Notes: a model not told the origin generated them from the sequence alone. A DNA stretch of 64,000 nt from Prorocentrum cordatum (GCA_963575745.1 CAUYUJ010009580.1:86428-150427), one strand, 5' to 3'; counted from the first letter of the stretch, positions 39,894 through 50,876 are shown. Numbers and translations are program-made.

Positions 39894-40655
39894 TACTAGC
39901 ACGTGGGGACACTCCGTTCTCACCAGTGCCAGGGTTTTCATAGGAGGCGGGCAATACCCCCACTTTGTGGGGGGGCCGGTTCAAGCTCTACCAAATTTCC
40001 AAACGACTCTTCGCCACCACCCACACCCAGCTTCCCGCCCTATGACGTTCGGACACTTCACTTCGTGGCATGCGGACGACCGTGGCTACTATTCAGGGCC
40101 CCGCGGCCGACGACGACGGCGTGCGCGCGCGAAGAAAAAACGAATGTGTCCCGCATGGTATTATTTGACAGGGATGATGGCCCTGGCAGGTGCGCAACCG
40201 TTGTCGCAGAAGTTCGAAAAAGTTGCTCGCAAAAGCCCGTTTGACAGAAATGTTTAAAAAGTGTTGGGTTTCCTACGAATCCGCAAGAGCGCGCGGGATG
40301 AGATTTTGACATTTTTTTGTTGAAAAACCATTGGTTTTTTTGATGTTTTTATGTTAAAAATCGCTCCGAACACTAAGCTTTTGGAAGGATTTCGTCTTGC
40401 GCGCGCGAATGTCCACTTTACCTTATTTTTTGCAAGGGATTCTTGAAATTTGATTATATTAGAACAAGAAATGTCATTTTATAGTGTTTTTTTTTTTGCA
40501 AGGGAAAGCGGATTACAACAAAACAACCGGATCTTGATCACATCGTTTACCTGAGGCTTCCTCACGAAAATGATGAAAATGTAGCTGCGGCCTAGGCGGC
40601 GCAGGGGGGCCGTGCACCAGGGGTCCCAACAATAATTATTCTTTAGAATTAATAA
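39841..40655 (+). repeat. Family C satellite unit 2
   Basis: About 815 bp: (CAA)n, GGGACACTCCGTTCTCACC, hairpin CCCCCACTTTGTGGGGG, GCGTGCGCGCGCGAAG, an AT-rich stretch, then CAGGGGTCCCAACAATAATT. Nearly identical to unit 3. Open frames of about 90 codons are conserved but without known domains. Confidence 0.88.
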
Positions 40656-40672
40656 TGTTCAACAACAACAAC

Positions 40673-40724
<52 letters not shown>

Positions 40725-41476
40725 TACTAGCACTGGGGACACTCCGTTCTCACCAGTGCCAGGGTTTTCATAGGAGGCGGGCAATACCCCCACTTTGTGG
40801 GGGGGCCGGTTCAAGCTCTACCAAATTTCCAAACGACTCTTCGCCACCACCCACACCCAGCTTCCCGCCCTATGACGTTCGGACACTTCACTTCGTGGCA
40901 TGCGGACGACCGTGGCTACTATTCAGGGCCCCGCGGCCGACGACGACGGCGTGCGCGCGCGAAGAAAAAACGAATGTGTCCCGCATGGTATTATTTGACA
41001 GGGATGATGGCCCTGGCAGGTGCGCAACCGTTGTTGCAGAAGTTCGAAAAAGTTGCTCGCAAAAGCCCGTTTGACAGAAATGTTAAAAAGTGTTGGGTTT
41101 CCTACGAATCCGCAAGAGCGCGCGGGATGAATTTTGACAACTTGTTTTTGAAAAACCATTGGTTTTTGATGTTTTTATGTTAAAATCGCTACGAAAACTA
41201 AGGTTTTGGAAGGATTTCGTCTTGCGCGCGCGAATGTGCACTTTGTGTCATTTTTTCCAATGGATTCCTGAAGCTTGGTTATGTTAGAACAAGAAATGTC
41301 ATGTTATATTGTTTTTTGCAAGGGAAAGCGGGGGGGAACAAAACAACCGGATCTGGATCACATCGTTTTGTCAAGGGCTTTCGCTCGAAAATGATGAGAA
41401 TGTGGCTGCGGCCTAGGCGCGGCGGGGGGGCCGTGCACCAGGGGCCCCAACAATAATTATTCTTTAGAAGTAATAA
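40656..41476 (+). repeat. Family C satellite unit 3
   Basis: About 821 bp, same order as unit 2 with small indels (longer CAA tract, shorter T runs). It ends CCAACAATAATTATTCTTTAG, word for word like B-module heads, which links families B and C. Confidence 0.88.
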
Positions 41477-41820
41477 TGTTCAACAACAACATCAACAACA
41501 ACAGCAGCAGCAACAACAACAACAAACAACACACAACAAACAACAAACAACAGACAACAACCAACAGACAGCAAACAACAACAACGACTACAGCGACAAC
41601 GACTACAACAACAAAAGCAGCAGCACCAACGCCAACAACGACAACAACAACGACAACAACAGCAACCACCACAACAAACACAACAACTGCAAACACAACA
41701 AACACAACAACAACGACAACACCAACGACAGCCACAACAACAGCAACACCAACAACGACAGCATCAACAACAGCCACAACAACTACTACAACACCTACAG
41801 CAACAGTAACAACAATCATG
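41477..41820. repeat. (CAA)n imperfect tract
   Basis: About 340 bp of CAA/ACA triplets with CAG, CGA and CCA variants, mirroring the GTT tract at 3715. Confidence 0.92.
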
Positions 41821-42066
41821 TGAAGGCTGTTCGCTGTTATCTGCTTGCGTGCCATTTTACACGTGCATCCGAAAACCTCGATACCCGCCCTCTTCGGCTT
41901 CGATCGTACCCGCTTGGCGGCAAATGTATGTCTTACCTGCAACGTGTATTTCGTGCAGCCCCTAAAATAAGGGAGTAGAGGATGAATGGAAGGAAGGGAC
42001 AAGGGGAAGGGAGCGTCGAGGGCGCGGTTTCTGAATACATGTTGAGGAAGTCCCACGCGAGAGCGC
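41821..42066 (+). repeat. Compound repeat module B, copy 6 (short)
   Basis: Tail, purine-rich piece and a single 39-bp-type subrepeat, then a CCA/CAA tract (42067-42178). Most of the middle is deleted. Confidence 0.7.
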
Positions 42067-42078
42067 ACCACCACCACC

Positions 42079-42110
<32 letters not shown>

Positions 42111-42179
42111 CAACACCACAACAACAACAACAACACCAACAACCACAACAACAACAGCAACAACAACAACACGAATCAG

Positions 42180-43490
42180 GTTGAGACTGTTCGCTTCTAA
42201 CTGCTCACGTACCTAACAATGGGTATATCCCAAACCCTCGGTACCCGCCCTCGTCGTCTTCGATCGTACCCCTTGGGGGTGTATCTTCATTACCTGCCAC
42301 GTGTATTTAGCGCAGCCCCTAAAACAAGGGAAGAGAGGACGGGTGGAAGGGGGAGGGAAAATAATGGAGCACGAGAGAAATTAGCACGAGAGGGGGCAAG
42401 GAACAGAAAACAAGTGGTAGAACCAGACGGGCAGATCGGGTGGGCAGACCCTTCGCGGGCAGGTCGGGAAGGCTGGACCAGGCGACGAGGTCGAGCAGGC
42501 GGGTTGCTAAGCGTGGGTCCTGCATGAATCGCCAGGAGGTCTCGAGCGATAGCGCGATTCCAAAGTAAATCACGAGAAAAGCCAGTGTGGGCGAGGGGGC
42601 CAAAAAGGGCGACAGCGGGGCCACGCAGGGCATGCATATGGGGCCACGACGGGCGCGAGCGAACGGGGGCCACGAAAAGCATTCGTGTACGGAGCCACAC
42701 AAGGGCGACAGCGGGGCCACTGAGGGCAGCAAAGGGGCCACGAAGGGCAGCGAGGGGGCCACGAAGGGCCACAGCGGGGCTACGAAGGGCATGCGTATGG
42801 GGCCACGACGGGCGCGTGCGAGCGGGGGCCACGAAGGGCATAGAATGCGGGGCCACAAAAGGGCAGCGACGGGGCAACTGAGGGCAGCAACGGGGCCACG
42901 AAGGGCAGCGAGCGAAGGCGACCGCGGAACCACTGCGGGCAGCGAGGGGCATCAAAGGCGGGCGAAAGGCAGCGAGCAGCGGCTGCAGTCATTTACGGGC
43001 TTGTCGGGCGGGGAGGCCCCGACGGGCGGGTCGAGCGGGCGGGTCGTTGAAGCGTGAGTCCTGCTTGAACCGCCTGGCAATATGTAGCGGGAGCGCGATT
43101 TTTGAGTGTCGACGGCTGGCATCTGAGCAAGTTGTGAAGAAATATCGGGCGAAGCGGTTCGGTGGTAATTTGCGAGGAAGTCCCAAGCGAGAACGCGATT
43201 CTGCAAACAAATGTCGAGAAGTATCAGGCGGGAGCCGCGATTCGGTTGTCAATTGTCCGGGGACCCAAAGCGAGAGCGCGATTCTTCATCAAAGTGTGAG
43301 GAAGTATCAGGCGGGAGCCGCTGTTGTTGCAAATAAGGGGGCCAACGACACAGTTTGACCCTCTAGACTTTCTCTGCCAAAAACAGGGTGCGAGCCCTGG
43401 GAAGAGCACTTCCATCGAAAAAAGGAAAATGTGCAACGGGCGGGGGCGATCAACGATAATGGATATTCACATATGAGAGTCAAGAAGAAA
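42180..43490 (+). repeat. Compound repeat module B, copy 7, with GGGGCCACGAAGGGC subrepeats
   Basis: The usual order is interrupted at 42590-42960 by a dozen GGGGCCACGAAGGGCAGCG-type units, not seen in other modules but sharing GGGGCCACGAA with the S1/S2 satellites. The 39-bp-type subrepeats are at 43060-43320, the head at 43340-43490. Confidence 0.75.
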
Positions 43491-43613
43491 AACCACAACA
43501 TCAACAGCAACAACAACCACAACAACAACAGCAGCAGCAGCAACACCACCACAACCAATAACAATAGCAGCAACAACAACAACAACAACATCAACAACAC
43601 CAACAACAACACC

Positions 43614-43655
<42 letters not shown>

Positions 43656-43659
43656 CATT
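43491..43659. repeat. (CAA)n tract
   Basis: CAA triplets with CAG/CCA variants between B modules 7 and 8. Confidence 0.92.
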
Positions 43660-44955
43660 ATAAGACTGTTCGTTCTTATTTGCCCGCGTTTCATTCAAAA
43701 CGAGTTCCCCGCACGATCTCACCCCCATTTGGGGGGGGGTTATTTCTCTTTGCGGGGGGCGATGGGCTTAGACAGGCGGGCAAACCTGGACGGGCGGACA
43801 ATCCTTCGTGGGCGTACATGTGCCCGCCATTGGAATTGGTGTGGGCCCTGCAAAAAGAGGAGGGGGAGAACGAGGGCGAGTTGGAGGAAGGGAGGGGAAG
43901 GCACGAAGGAAGAGGGAAAATGCCAGGAGAGAAGGAGCAAAGAGGGGGGCGGTTGATTAGAGGCAGGGAGAGAGGGAGAGAAACACAAACAAAAACAGAT
44001 AAGAGAGGTAGAGCAAGAGAGAGAGAGAGAGAGGGGAAAGAGAGAGAGAGAGAGAGAGAAAGAAAAAAGAAAGAAAGAGGGAGGGAGGAGGCAGGAGAGG
44101 GGAGGGAGAATGGAGGAGGGAGAGGAGGGAGAGGGGATAGGGCAGAGGGGCATAAGGATGAGGGAAGAGAAAAAGGAAAGACAAGGGAGGAGAGGAGGGA
44201 GGAGGGAGGAGGGAGGAGGGAGGAGGGAGGAGGGAGGAGGGAGGAGGGAGAGGGAGGAGGAGCAGGAAGGTAAGAGCGTGAACGTTCGAGGAAGTCCTAG
44301 GCGAAAGCGCCGTTCCTGAAGGAAGTCTCGGGCGGGAGCCCTCCACGGGCGGGCGATCCCCTGACGGGCGGGTCGGGCGGGTGGGACATTCAAGCGGGAT
44401 GCCTGAGTATGGCGAGAGCGCGATTACGAAGTAAATTGAAACGGCGTCCATGGCGCAGCGTGTTCCCTGAGCGTCGAAAGCGCGATTTCTGGACACATTG
44501 CATGGAAGTAACAGGCGAGAGCGCAATTCCTGAATAACATGTGAAGGGTTCTCTGGCGGGCGCGGGGGTCTTGGCAAAAAAGGCGAGGAAGTCTTGATTC
44601 AATTGCGAGGAAGGAAGTCTCAAGCGGGAGCGCCGTTCCTGAGTAAAGTGTGAGGAAGCCTCAGATGGGAGCGGGGGTCCTAACAAAATTGCGAGGAAGT
44701 CACAGGCGGGAGCACCGATCCTGAGTAAATTGTGAGGAAGTCTCAGGAGCGGGGGTCCTGAGTAAATTTGGAAGAAGTCTCAGACGGGAGCCGTTGTTGT
44801 TGTAATCCTGGGGCCAGGGGCTCAGTTTGAGCACCAGGACTTTCCCTGTCAAAAAACAGGGTACGAGCGTCGAGGGGCACACTTTGATTGAGAGAAAACA
44901 GTATGCACCGGTGAGGGGGGATCAACAATAATTATTCTTCAAAAATGACATTCAA
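43660..44955 (+). repeat. Compound repeat module B, copy 8
   Basis: Tail, a long purine tract (43855-44270; GAGAGA then GGGAGGAGGGAGGA), and about ten 39-bp-type subrepeats (44285-44790). The head has GGGGATCAACAATAATTATT, followed by CAA (44955-45005). Confidence 0.75.
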
Positions 44956-45005
44956 CAACATCAGCAACAACAACAACAACAACAGCAGCAGCAGCAGCAA
45001 CAACT

Positions 45006-45289
45006 AAAACACAAGCGGCAGCGAGGCGAATCCAACAGTGGCGACAAGGAACTCGCAGGAGGCTCAGACAGGAGGCGGAAGCAGATGAGGGGCAGCGGGC
45101 GGCAAGAGCGCTGCGGGTGCGTGCCGTCACGACCCAGGCGTTGGCTTCTGACACCGCGCTGGCCGTTCAACCTCGAAGGATCGGCGACTCCCCGCTCGCC
45201 AGCTCGTCTCCCCTTGGCCGATCTAACCGTGAACGCGAGCGGCGAGGTCGCTGCCGCGCCGACACGGCACGAACCCACCAAACATGAAG
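45006..45289. other. Unassigned spacer, probably LRR-gene intron
   Basis: GC-rich on the right. On the minus strand it lies downstream of G3. No exon recognised. Confidence 0.3.
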
Positions 45290-45477
45290 TCCTCCTAGGT
45301 GGGGTCCGAAAAGATGGGGTCGGAGGATCGCGCCACATCGCTGATGCATCGGCGAGGCATCGGCGGCGTCAGCGTGGAGAAGATCGAGCTCCACACCGAG
45401 CCACATCGCCGATGTATCCGCGATGCGGCGCGATCCTCCGGCCCCTTCTGCTCGGACCCCACCTTGGGGGGCCCAGA
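45290..45477 (-). mobile_element. Family G foldback element, copy G3, in an LRR-gene intron
   Basis: Left CCTCCTAGGTGGGGTCCGA, right TCGGACCCCACCTTGGGGGG, arms of GCGCGATCCTCCGGCCCC type. On the minus strand it follows the GCGAG|GTCACT donor of exon 45488-45544 by about ten bases, so it probably makes up part of the next intron. Confidence 0.72.
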
Positions 45478-45487
45478 TCTGAGTGAC

Positions 45488-45544
45488 CTCGCCAGCACGG
45501 TCGCGGCGTCGGGGGTGATGTGGTTCTTGTGCAGCTTGAGCACC
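45488..45544 (-). CDS. LRR gene exon
   Basis: Minus strand VLKLHKNHITPDAATVLA, a 57-nt exon between acceptor CATGAG|GGTGC and donor GCGAG|GTCAC. Joined to the upstream exon it reads FKISVRVLKLHKNHITPDA in frame, a good LRR (LxxLxLxxNxI). Confidence 0.68.
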
Positions 45545-45766
45545 CTCATGGGACGCAGAAGGACATATACTAGCACGACGTGTCCTCCTCGGAGGCGCGC
45601 GTCCGACCCGAACATATAGTACACCCATCTTGTAGTATCGCTTCCCGAGCGGTGCGGCCGGAAAGCGCCCGCAACAGAGCATATATTAGAAGATTCCTCG
45701 CGGCGCGCGCGTCGCCCCTTTGGGGGCGACGCACGCATAGTATCAGTATGTTGGGGTGGCGCCGAC
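45545..45766 (-). mobile_element. Family A introner, copy A3, acting as a GT-AG intron
   Basis: 222 bp. Minus strand begins GTCGGCGCCACCCCAACAT right after GTGCG and ends TGCGTCCCATGAG. Splicing at these points joins two LRR exons in frame. The sequence is a member of a four-copy family, so intron and mobile repeat coincide. Confidence 0.82.
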
Positions 45767-45853
45767 CGCACGCTGATCTTGAAGCTCAGCATGGTCTCCA
45801 CCAGCGCGTGCACGCCCTGCCCGCCCAAGCGGTTCTCCGAGAGGTCGACCACC
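45767..45853 (-). CDS. LRR gene exon
   Basis: Minus strand VDLSENRLGGQGVHALVETM, then LSFKISVR, an exact LRR match (LxLSxNxLGxxG). The frame is open further upstream. AG|GTGGTCGACC at about 45853 is a possible acceptor. This is the clearest LRR in the window. Confidence 0.7.
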
Positions 45854-46149
45854 TCTTGGAGTTTGTTTTGCGCCCGTGACGCCGAGAGTTTGCCGAGCCC
45901 AGCGCCCTGGTGCGAACAGGCCCTCCGACGAATGTTGCACGCACCTTCAGGAAAGGGCGGCGGTGTATGAAGTCGCTGGCTCGCAGTGGTGATTTATACA
46001 CCGCCCTCCTCCGCTGAGGCCCAAGAAACAATCCATTGGAGGGTGTCTGTGTGTATATTTCTGTGGCGGCAGCACGCATCTCACACGACACTTAGCTGAC
46101 ACGATTAGCGGCTTCAAAAATGAGCGCTGTAGCGCAGGCTGCCAGTGCG
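45854..46149. other. Unassigned spacer, probably upstream LRR intron
   Basis: GGCGGTGTATGAAGTCG and its near-inverse ATTTATACACCGCC (about 45957-46003) form a hairpin. No exon recognised. Confidence 0.3.
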
Positions 46150-47590
46150 CCCCCAGCCAGCCCGGCGGGGGCGGAATTGTGAGGATGTCTCGAGCGGGGG
46201 GGGGGCCTCCGCTGGTTATGATAGTAAGCCAAAGTAACCATTCTAGCACACCCACTCACACTTCCCATATCCTGGGGTCGTAACTGGTACGCCAGAATAG
46301 CCCTAGCCCCCTCAGCGGCGAAATGGCGAGGATGCCTCCAGCGGGGGCCCTCCCCGCCAGTCGCACAGGTAGACCGAAGTAGCCCCTCTGTCCGCCCACC
46401 CCCCTGCCCAGCATCCTGGGGCCGCACGAGGGCGCCAAAGAAACTCACCATTCTAGTGGCCCCCGCCGCGGCGGCATTGGGCATGGCTCGAGCGGGGGCC
46501 CTCTCCGCCGGTCGTGCTGGTAGGCCCAAGCAGCCCTACTAGTCCGCCCGGCCGAAAGGAGCCCCCCACCCTGGCGGAACTGCGCCTGTGTCTTGCGCGG
46601 GGAGCCTCTCCGCCGGTCGTGCCAGCAGGCCGACTCTGCCCTACGTGCAGGCCCCTCCAAGAATCCCCGGGCAAGACTGATACAGTAGAGGCCAGTCCAC
46701 AAAAAACCTTCCACAAAAAATCCAACCCTGAAGACCCCAGGATGTCCGGTGTTGGAACGTCACGCTGTCCACGGCGAAGCCATCGAAACCCAAGAATCCC
46801 AGGGCACCCTGGAGGCAAGCAGGGCCAAAAAACGCCCTACTAGCAGCCCCCGCCGAGGCGGAGCTCGGAGAATGTCTCGAGCGGGGACTCTCTCCGCCGG
46901 TCGCACGAGCAGGCCTCTAAGTAGCCCCCTGGCCAGGGCCCTGGGGCCTTACCAGTGTGCCGAAGCAGCCCCACTGGTAGCCCCCGCAGGCGCGGAATAG
47001 TGAGGATGGCTCCAGCGGAGGCCCTCCCCGCCAGTAGTACCACTGTGCCAAACTAACCCTGCCAGCACGCGCCCCCAACCCCGGGCCCCAGCAGTACGAC
47101 TGCCAGGGCGGAACCGTGAGGATGTCGCGAGCGGGCGCCTTCTCCGCCGCTCGTACTGGTAGGTCGACTTACCCCTTCTACTGGTGCGCCCCTGGTCAGC
47201 CCGCCCCCCAACCCCAGCATCCTGGGGTCGTACTCGTACGGGCTACTCGGACCCTGGCAGTACTCCCGCCAAGGGATGACTTGTGAGGGTTTCTTAAGCG
47301 GGCGCCCTCTCTGCCGGTTGCGGCCTGGCCAGCCCCCCCCCCAGCATCCTGGGGTCATATTAACACGGCCAGTCCTACCCAGGCAATACGCCCGCCGGGG
47401 CAGAACGGTGAGCATGTCTTGAGGGGGGGGCGTCCGCCGATCACGATATAGCAGGCCGAAGAAGCCCTATTCCATGCCCTGGCCAGCCCCCTTCTGGGGC
47501 CACACCAGAACACCAAAACAGCGCCACTAGCAGCCCCCGCTGGGGCGGAATGGTGAGGATGTCTCAACAGGGGGCCCCCTCCGCCGATCG
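46150..47590. repeat. Degenerate ~110-170-bp tandem repeat
   Basis: About ten diverged units with GGGGCGGAATTGTGAGGATG, CTCGAGCGGGGGCC, CCGCCGGTCG and AGCATCCTGGGGTCGTA. Interrupted by family E copy E4. No ORF. Confidence 0.7.
46685..46826. repeat. Family E repeat, copy E4, inside the tandem array
   Basis: CCTTCCACAAAAAATCCAAC, GGAACGTCACGCTGTCCACG, and GGGCACCCTGGAGGCAAGC at the right. Sits between two array units, so it inserted after the array formed or was carried by one unit. Confidence 0.7.
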
Positions 47591-48115
47591 TGAATAATAG
47601 GGCCGCAGGCGTACCAGTACGACCTCACGGCTTACTAGTAGGGCGAAATAAGCGTACCGATACAGTCTCGCACTAGTCCGGCTGGCGAAGGGGGGCGATG
47701 TGGGCGCGCTAGAACGACTGCGGCGCGCAAGGTCTGTCAAACGAGTACGGCTACGGAGGTGCACTAGTACGACCGTGTGGCGTACTAGTAGGGCGAGCTA
47801 GGCGTACTAGTGCGATCTCGCTGAGCGTACTAGCCGGGCTGTATAGGCGGATTAATACGACGGGGGGCGCCCAAGATCTATCTTACGAGTGCGACCACAT
47901 GAGCGTAGTGGTACGACCACGCGGCGTAGTAGTATGGCGAAGTACGCGTGCTAGTACGATCTCGAAGGGCAACTAAGGAGGGCGATGCAGGCGTACTAAT
48001 ACGACAGCGGCGTGCAAGGTCTATCGTATGAGCGCGGCTACGCAGGCGTACTAGTAACTAGTACGATCACGCGGCGTACTGGTAGGGCCAGATAGGCGTA
48101 TTAGTACGATCTCCG
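47591..48115. repeat. Degenerate satellite rich in GTACTAGTA palindromes
   Basis: GGCGTACTAGTACGAC and GCGTACTAGTAGGGCGA words recur every 30-40 bp, with a higher-order unit of about 120-170 bp containing GGCGCGCAAGGTCT. Contains many ACTAGT palindromes. Confidence 0.72.
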
Positions 48116-48164
48116 AGCAAACCAAACCCATTGTGACAATTGTTGGGGGGGGCGACTGTGACCA

Positions 48165-48310
48165 CAAATGGCTTCCGCTGGCGGATCCGCCCTGGTTTTG
48201 CGTCCGCCAGCTTGCCGCTGGCTTCCGCAAGGAAAGAGATGTCAACTTCCCAATCCCTCGAAGGCGAGGCAATTTCTGGAGCGCCCCGCATAATGGACAG
48301 ACCTGCTGGA
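48165..48310. repeat. Family K repeat, copy K2
   Basis: GGCTTCCGC, AAGGAAAGAGATGT, ATCCCTCGAAGGCGAGGC and TCTGGAGCGCCCCGC in the order of K1. Confidence 0.5.
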
Positions 48311-48444
48311 AGCAACGTGAATTACTATAGCATAGCGCTGCTGGGTGCAAACGTCATACCAAAAACAATCATTTTGTGTTAACACCAGCGGACATGTCCT
48401 AAGCCGCCCTGCGCTCGGTCGGCAGATTGTGTATACGAGTTTGC
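48311..48444. other. Unassigned spacer
   Basis: Short AT-moderate sequence, nothing recognised. Confidence 0.3.
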
Positions 48445-48591
48445 TCTAACCGTGATCATCATCATCATGATCATCATCATCATCAGCAGCAGCAGCATCA
48501 TAATCAGCATCATAGTCATCATCATCACCACCACCACCACCAGCACCAGCAGCAGCATCATTATCCGATGCATTGTCGTCCTCATCACCTG

Positions 48592-48623
<32 letters not shown>

Positions 48624-49308
48624 CCATCATCATCAGCATCATCATCAGCATCATCAGCATCAGCATCATCAGCATCATAATCAGCAGCAACATCATCATG
48701 ATCATGATGATCATTCGTCGTCGCCGTCGTCGACGTCATCATCAGCATCATCATCATCATCAGCATCACCAGCATCATCATCACCATCACCATCACCATC
48801 ACCATCATCAACAACGACCACATCATCACCATCATCAGCATCATCAGCAGCAGCATCATCATCGTCAGCCTCTTCCTCCTCCACAGCATCATAACGATAA
48901 TCATCAACATCAGCATCAACACTATCATGAGCAGCAACAACACCACCGTCCTGGAACGCAACCTCGAGATCCCTGGACTCCACAGCATCCCAACTGCAAT
49001 TTCCCCACCAACATCATCAGCATCCCCTGCGACATCATAAGTTTCGTCCCCATCACCCTCGGCCTCCTCCGCCTTCTTCTCCTCCTCATCATGATCAGCA
49101 TCATCATCGTCATCAGCATCATAATCACAATCCTCATCATCATCAGCATCATCACCATCATCGCCATCATTGTCATCGTCATCGTCATCGTCTTCATCAT
49201 CATCAGCAGCATCACCGCTAGCATCAGCATAATCATCATCGTCATCACCATCATCATCATCACCATCAGCATCACCATCATCACCAGTTTCGTCAGCATC
49301 ATCATCCC

Positions 49309-49381
<73 letters not shown>

Positions 49382-49565
49382 GTCATCATCATCATCATCT
49401 CCATCATAGTCATCATCATCACCACCACAATCCTCCTCCTCCTCATCATCATCATTAGCATCAGCATCATCATCATCGTCAGCATCGTCGTCAACATCGT
49501 CATCATCATCATCATCAGCAGCAGCAGCAGCATCGTCATCATCAGTCTCATGTTCAGCCTCCTCA
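48445..49565. repeat. (CAT)n/(ATC)n long imperfect microsatellite
   Basis: About 1.1 kb of CAT triplets with CAG, CGT and CAC variants; perfect over 49310-49380. It makes 500-600-codon poly-D/M frames on minus and poly-I/H on plus, which are artefacts. Confidence 0.95.
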
Positions 49566-49619
49566 TCCTCCTGCGCAGCCGCACCGCCCGATCCCTGTCG
49601 TCTAGCTCTCGGGTCACAA

Positions 49620-49730
49620 GCCCGGTCTCCAGCAGCCGCTCGTGGAGCAGTCGGGAACACCCCCAGACCGTCCTCCGCGAGGCTCAGCTGCTTGAAAGCA
49701 TCCCGAAGCAGGAAAAACCTCCAGGATGCT
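49620..49730 (-). other. Family V coding-like segment, copy V3
   Basis: Minus strand LRDAFKQLSLAEDGLGVFP. Same pattern as V1 and V2. Lies between the CAT tract and a TCC-rich region. Confidence 0.4.
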
Positions 49731-50110
49731 CCCTCCCTCCTCCTCTCTCCTTCCCCTCTCCCCCTCTTCCCCTCTCTCCTCAAATCTCCTTCCCCCCCCC
49801 TGCCTCCTCCTCTCTCCTTCCCCTCTCTCTTTCCCCTCCCCTCCCCATCCCCTCTCTCCTTCCCCTCTACCCCTCCTCCCGATTCTCCCCTTACGCCGCC
49901 GAACCAACCGAACCGCTGACACTTTTGCACCTTGCGTCCCTGCCCCCTCTCCTCCTGCTCCTCCTCCTCCTCGTTTTCCTCCTCTTCCTCTTCCTCCTCC
50001 AGAGGCAAGGAAGGGAGGGGGAGGAGCGGGAGAAAGAGACAGGAAGGAGTGACGCGGTGCGCCGCGGGTTCAAAGCGACGGTCCAACAGCACAGAAGGAA
50101 CCAGAAAGAT
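49731..50110. repeat. C/T-rich region (CTCCTTCCCCTCTC words)
   Basis: Polypyrimidine with a loose CTCTCCTTCCCCTCTC repeat to about 49885, then TCC to about 50000, then mixed sequence. No gene. Confidence 0.7.
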
Positions 50111-50307
50111 CTCGGGAGCGGCCAAGAGGGGGGTGTCCAAGAGGGGGGGGTGCAAATCATGGCCGGCGGCATGTGCGCGGCCCAGCGGGGGGGGGCCGGG
50201 AACGTAATAAAATAAGAAGAGGCACCTTGAGATCTGGGGAGATATCATGGCCCCCGCCATGATATTCACCCCCCCTAGTCATCACCCCCCTCTTTTCCGC
50301 CCCCGAG
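50111..50307. mobile_element. Family L inverted-repeat element, copy L2
   Basis: 197 bp with inverted ends CTCGGGAGCGG (left) and CCGCCCCCGAG (right) plus the AAGAGGGGGGTG arms. Palindrome ATATCATGGC/GCCATGATAT inside. Strongly similar to L1 over its whole length. Confidence 0.75.
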
Positions 50308-50444
50308 AAAAATAGAAGCCTGCACGTCCCCGATCCTCGCTGGTCCTCGCGCCGCCCCATCTGCCCGAAGGGCAGCTCTCCAGCCCGGACCCCGACGCAC
50401 GAAGCGCGATTCGCTTCGCGCCCACGCGGGCGACCGATCGAAAA

Positions 50445-50562
50445 AGAGGAGGAGGAGGAAGAGGAGGAGGAGGAGGAGGAGGAGGAGGAGGAGAAGGATG
50501 AGGAGGAGGAGGAGGAGGAAGAGGAAGAGGAAGACGAAGAGGAGGAGGAGGAGGAGGAAAAC
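50445..50562. repeat. (GGA)n tract
   Basis: GGA/GAA repeats, about 115 bp. Confidence 0.9.
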
Positions 50563-50698
50563 AATCAGCATGCACATTACCGTCCTGCGCTCCGCCAGGA
50601 TGTTTCAGCTCGGCACTGGAGCCCCCCTGGCGGCGCCTCCGGAGCCCTCCCCTGCGAGCTCCGCCCCGGAGAAGCGCAGTCAGCTTCGCACCCCTGTG

Positions 50699-50876
50699 GA
50701 GGCCTCCACAAGCGGGGTCCGAGCAGATGGGGTCGGAGCACCGCACCGCATCGCCGATGCATCGGCGCCGCCGGCGTGGACAACATCGGGCTACGCATCG
50801 AGCCGCATCGCCGATGCCTCGGCGATGCGGCACGAGCCTCCGGCCCCGCCAGCTCGGACCCCACCCCGGGAGGCCG
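50699..50876 (-). mobile_element. Family G foldback element, copy G4
   Basis: About 178 bp: left GGAGGCCTCCACAAGCGGGG, right CCCCACCCCGGGAGGCC, inner arms GCATCGCCGATGCATCGG and CCGATGCCTCGGCGATGCGG. Shorter than G2. Flanking words CAGGGT and CAGGGGT are similar but not a clean duplication. Confidence 0.7.

Noticed and set aside
48446-50269. 607-codon poly-Asp ORF on the minus strand
   Set aside because: It is the translation of the CAT microsatellite; frames on the other strand are equally long.
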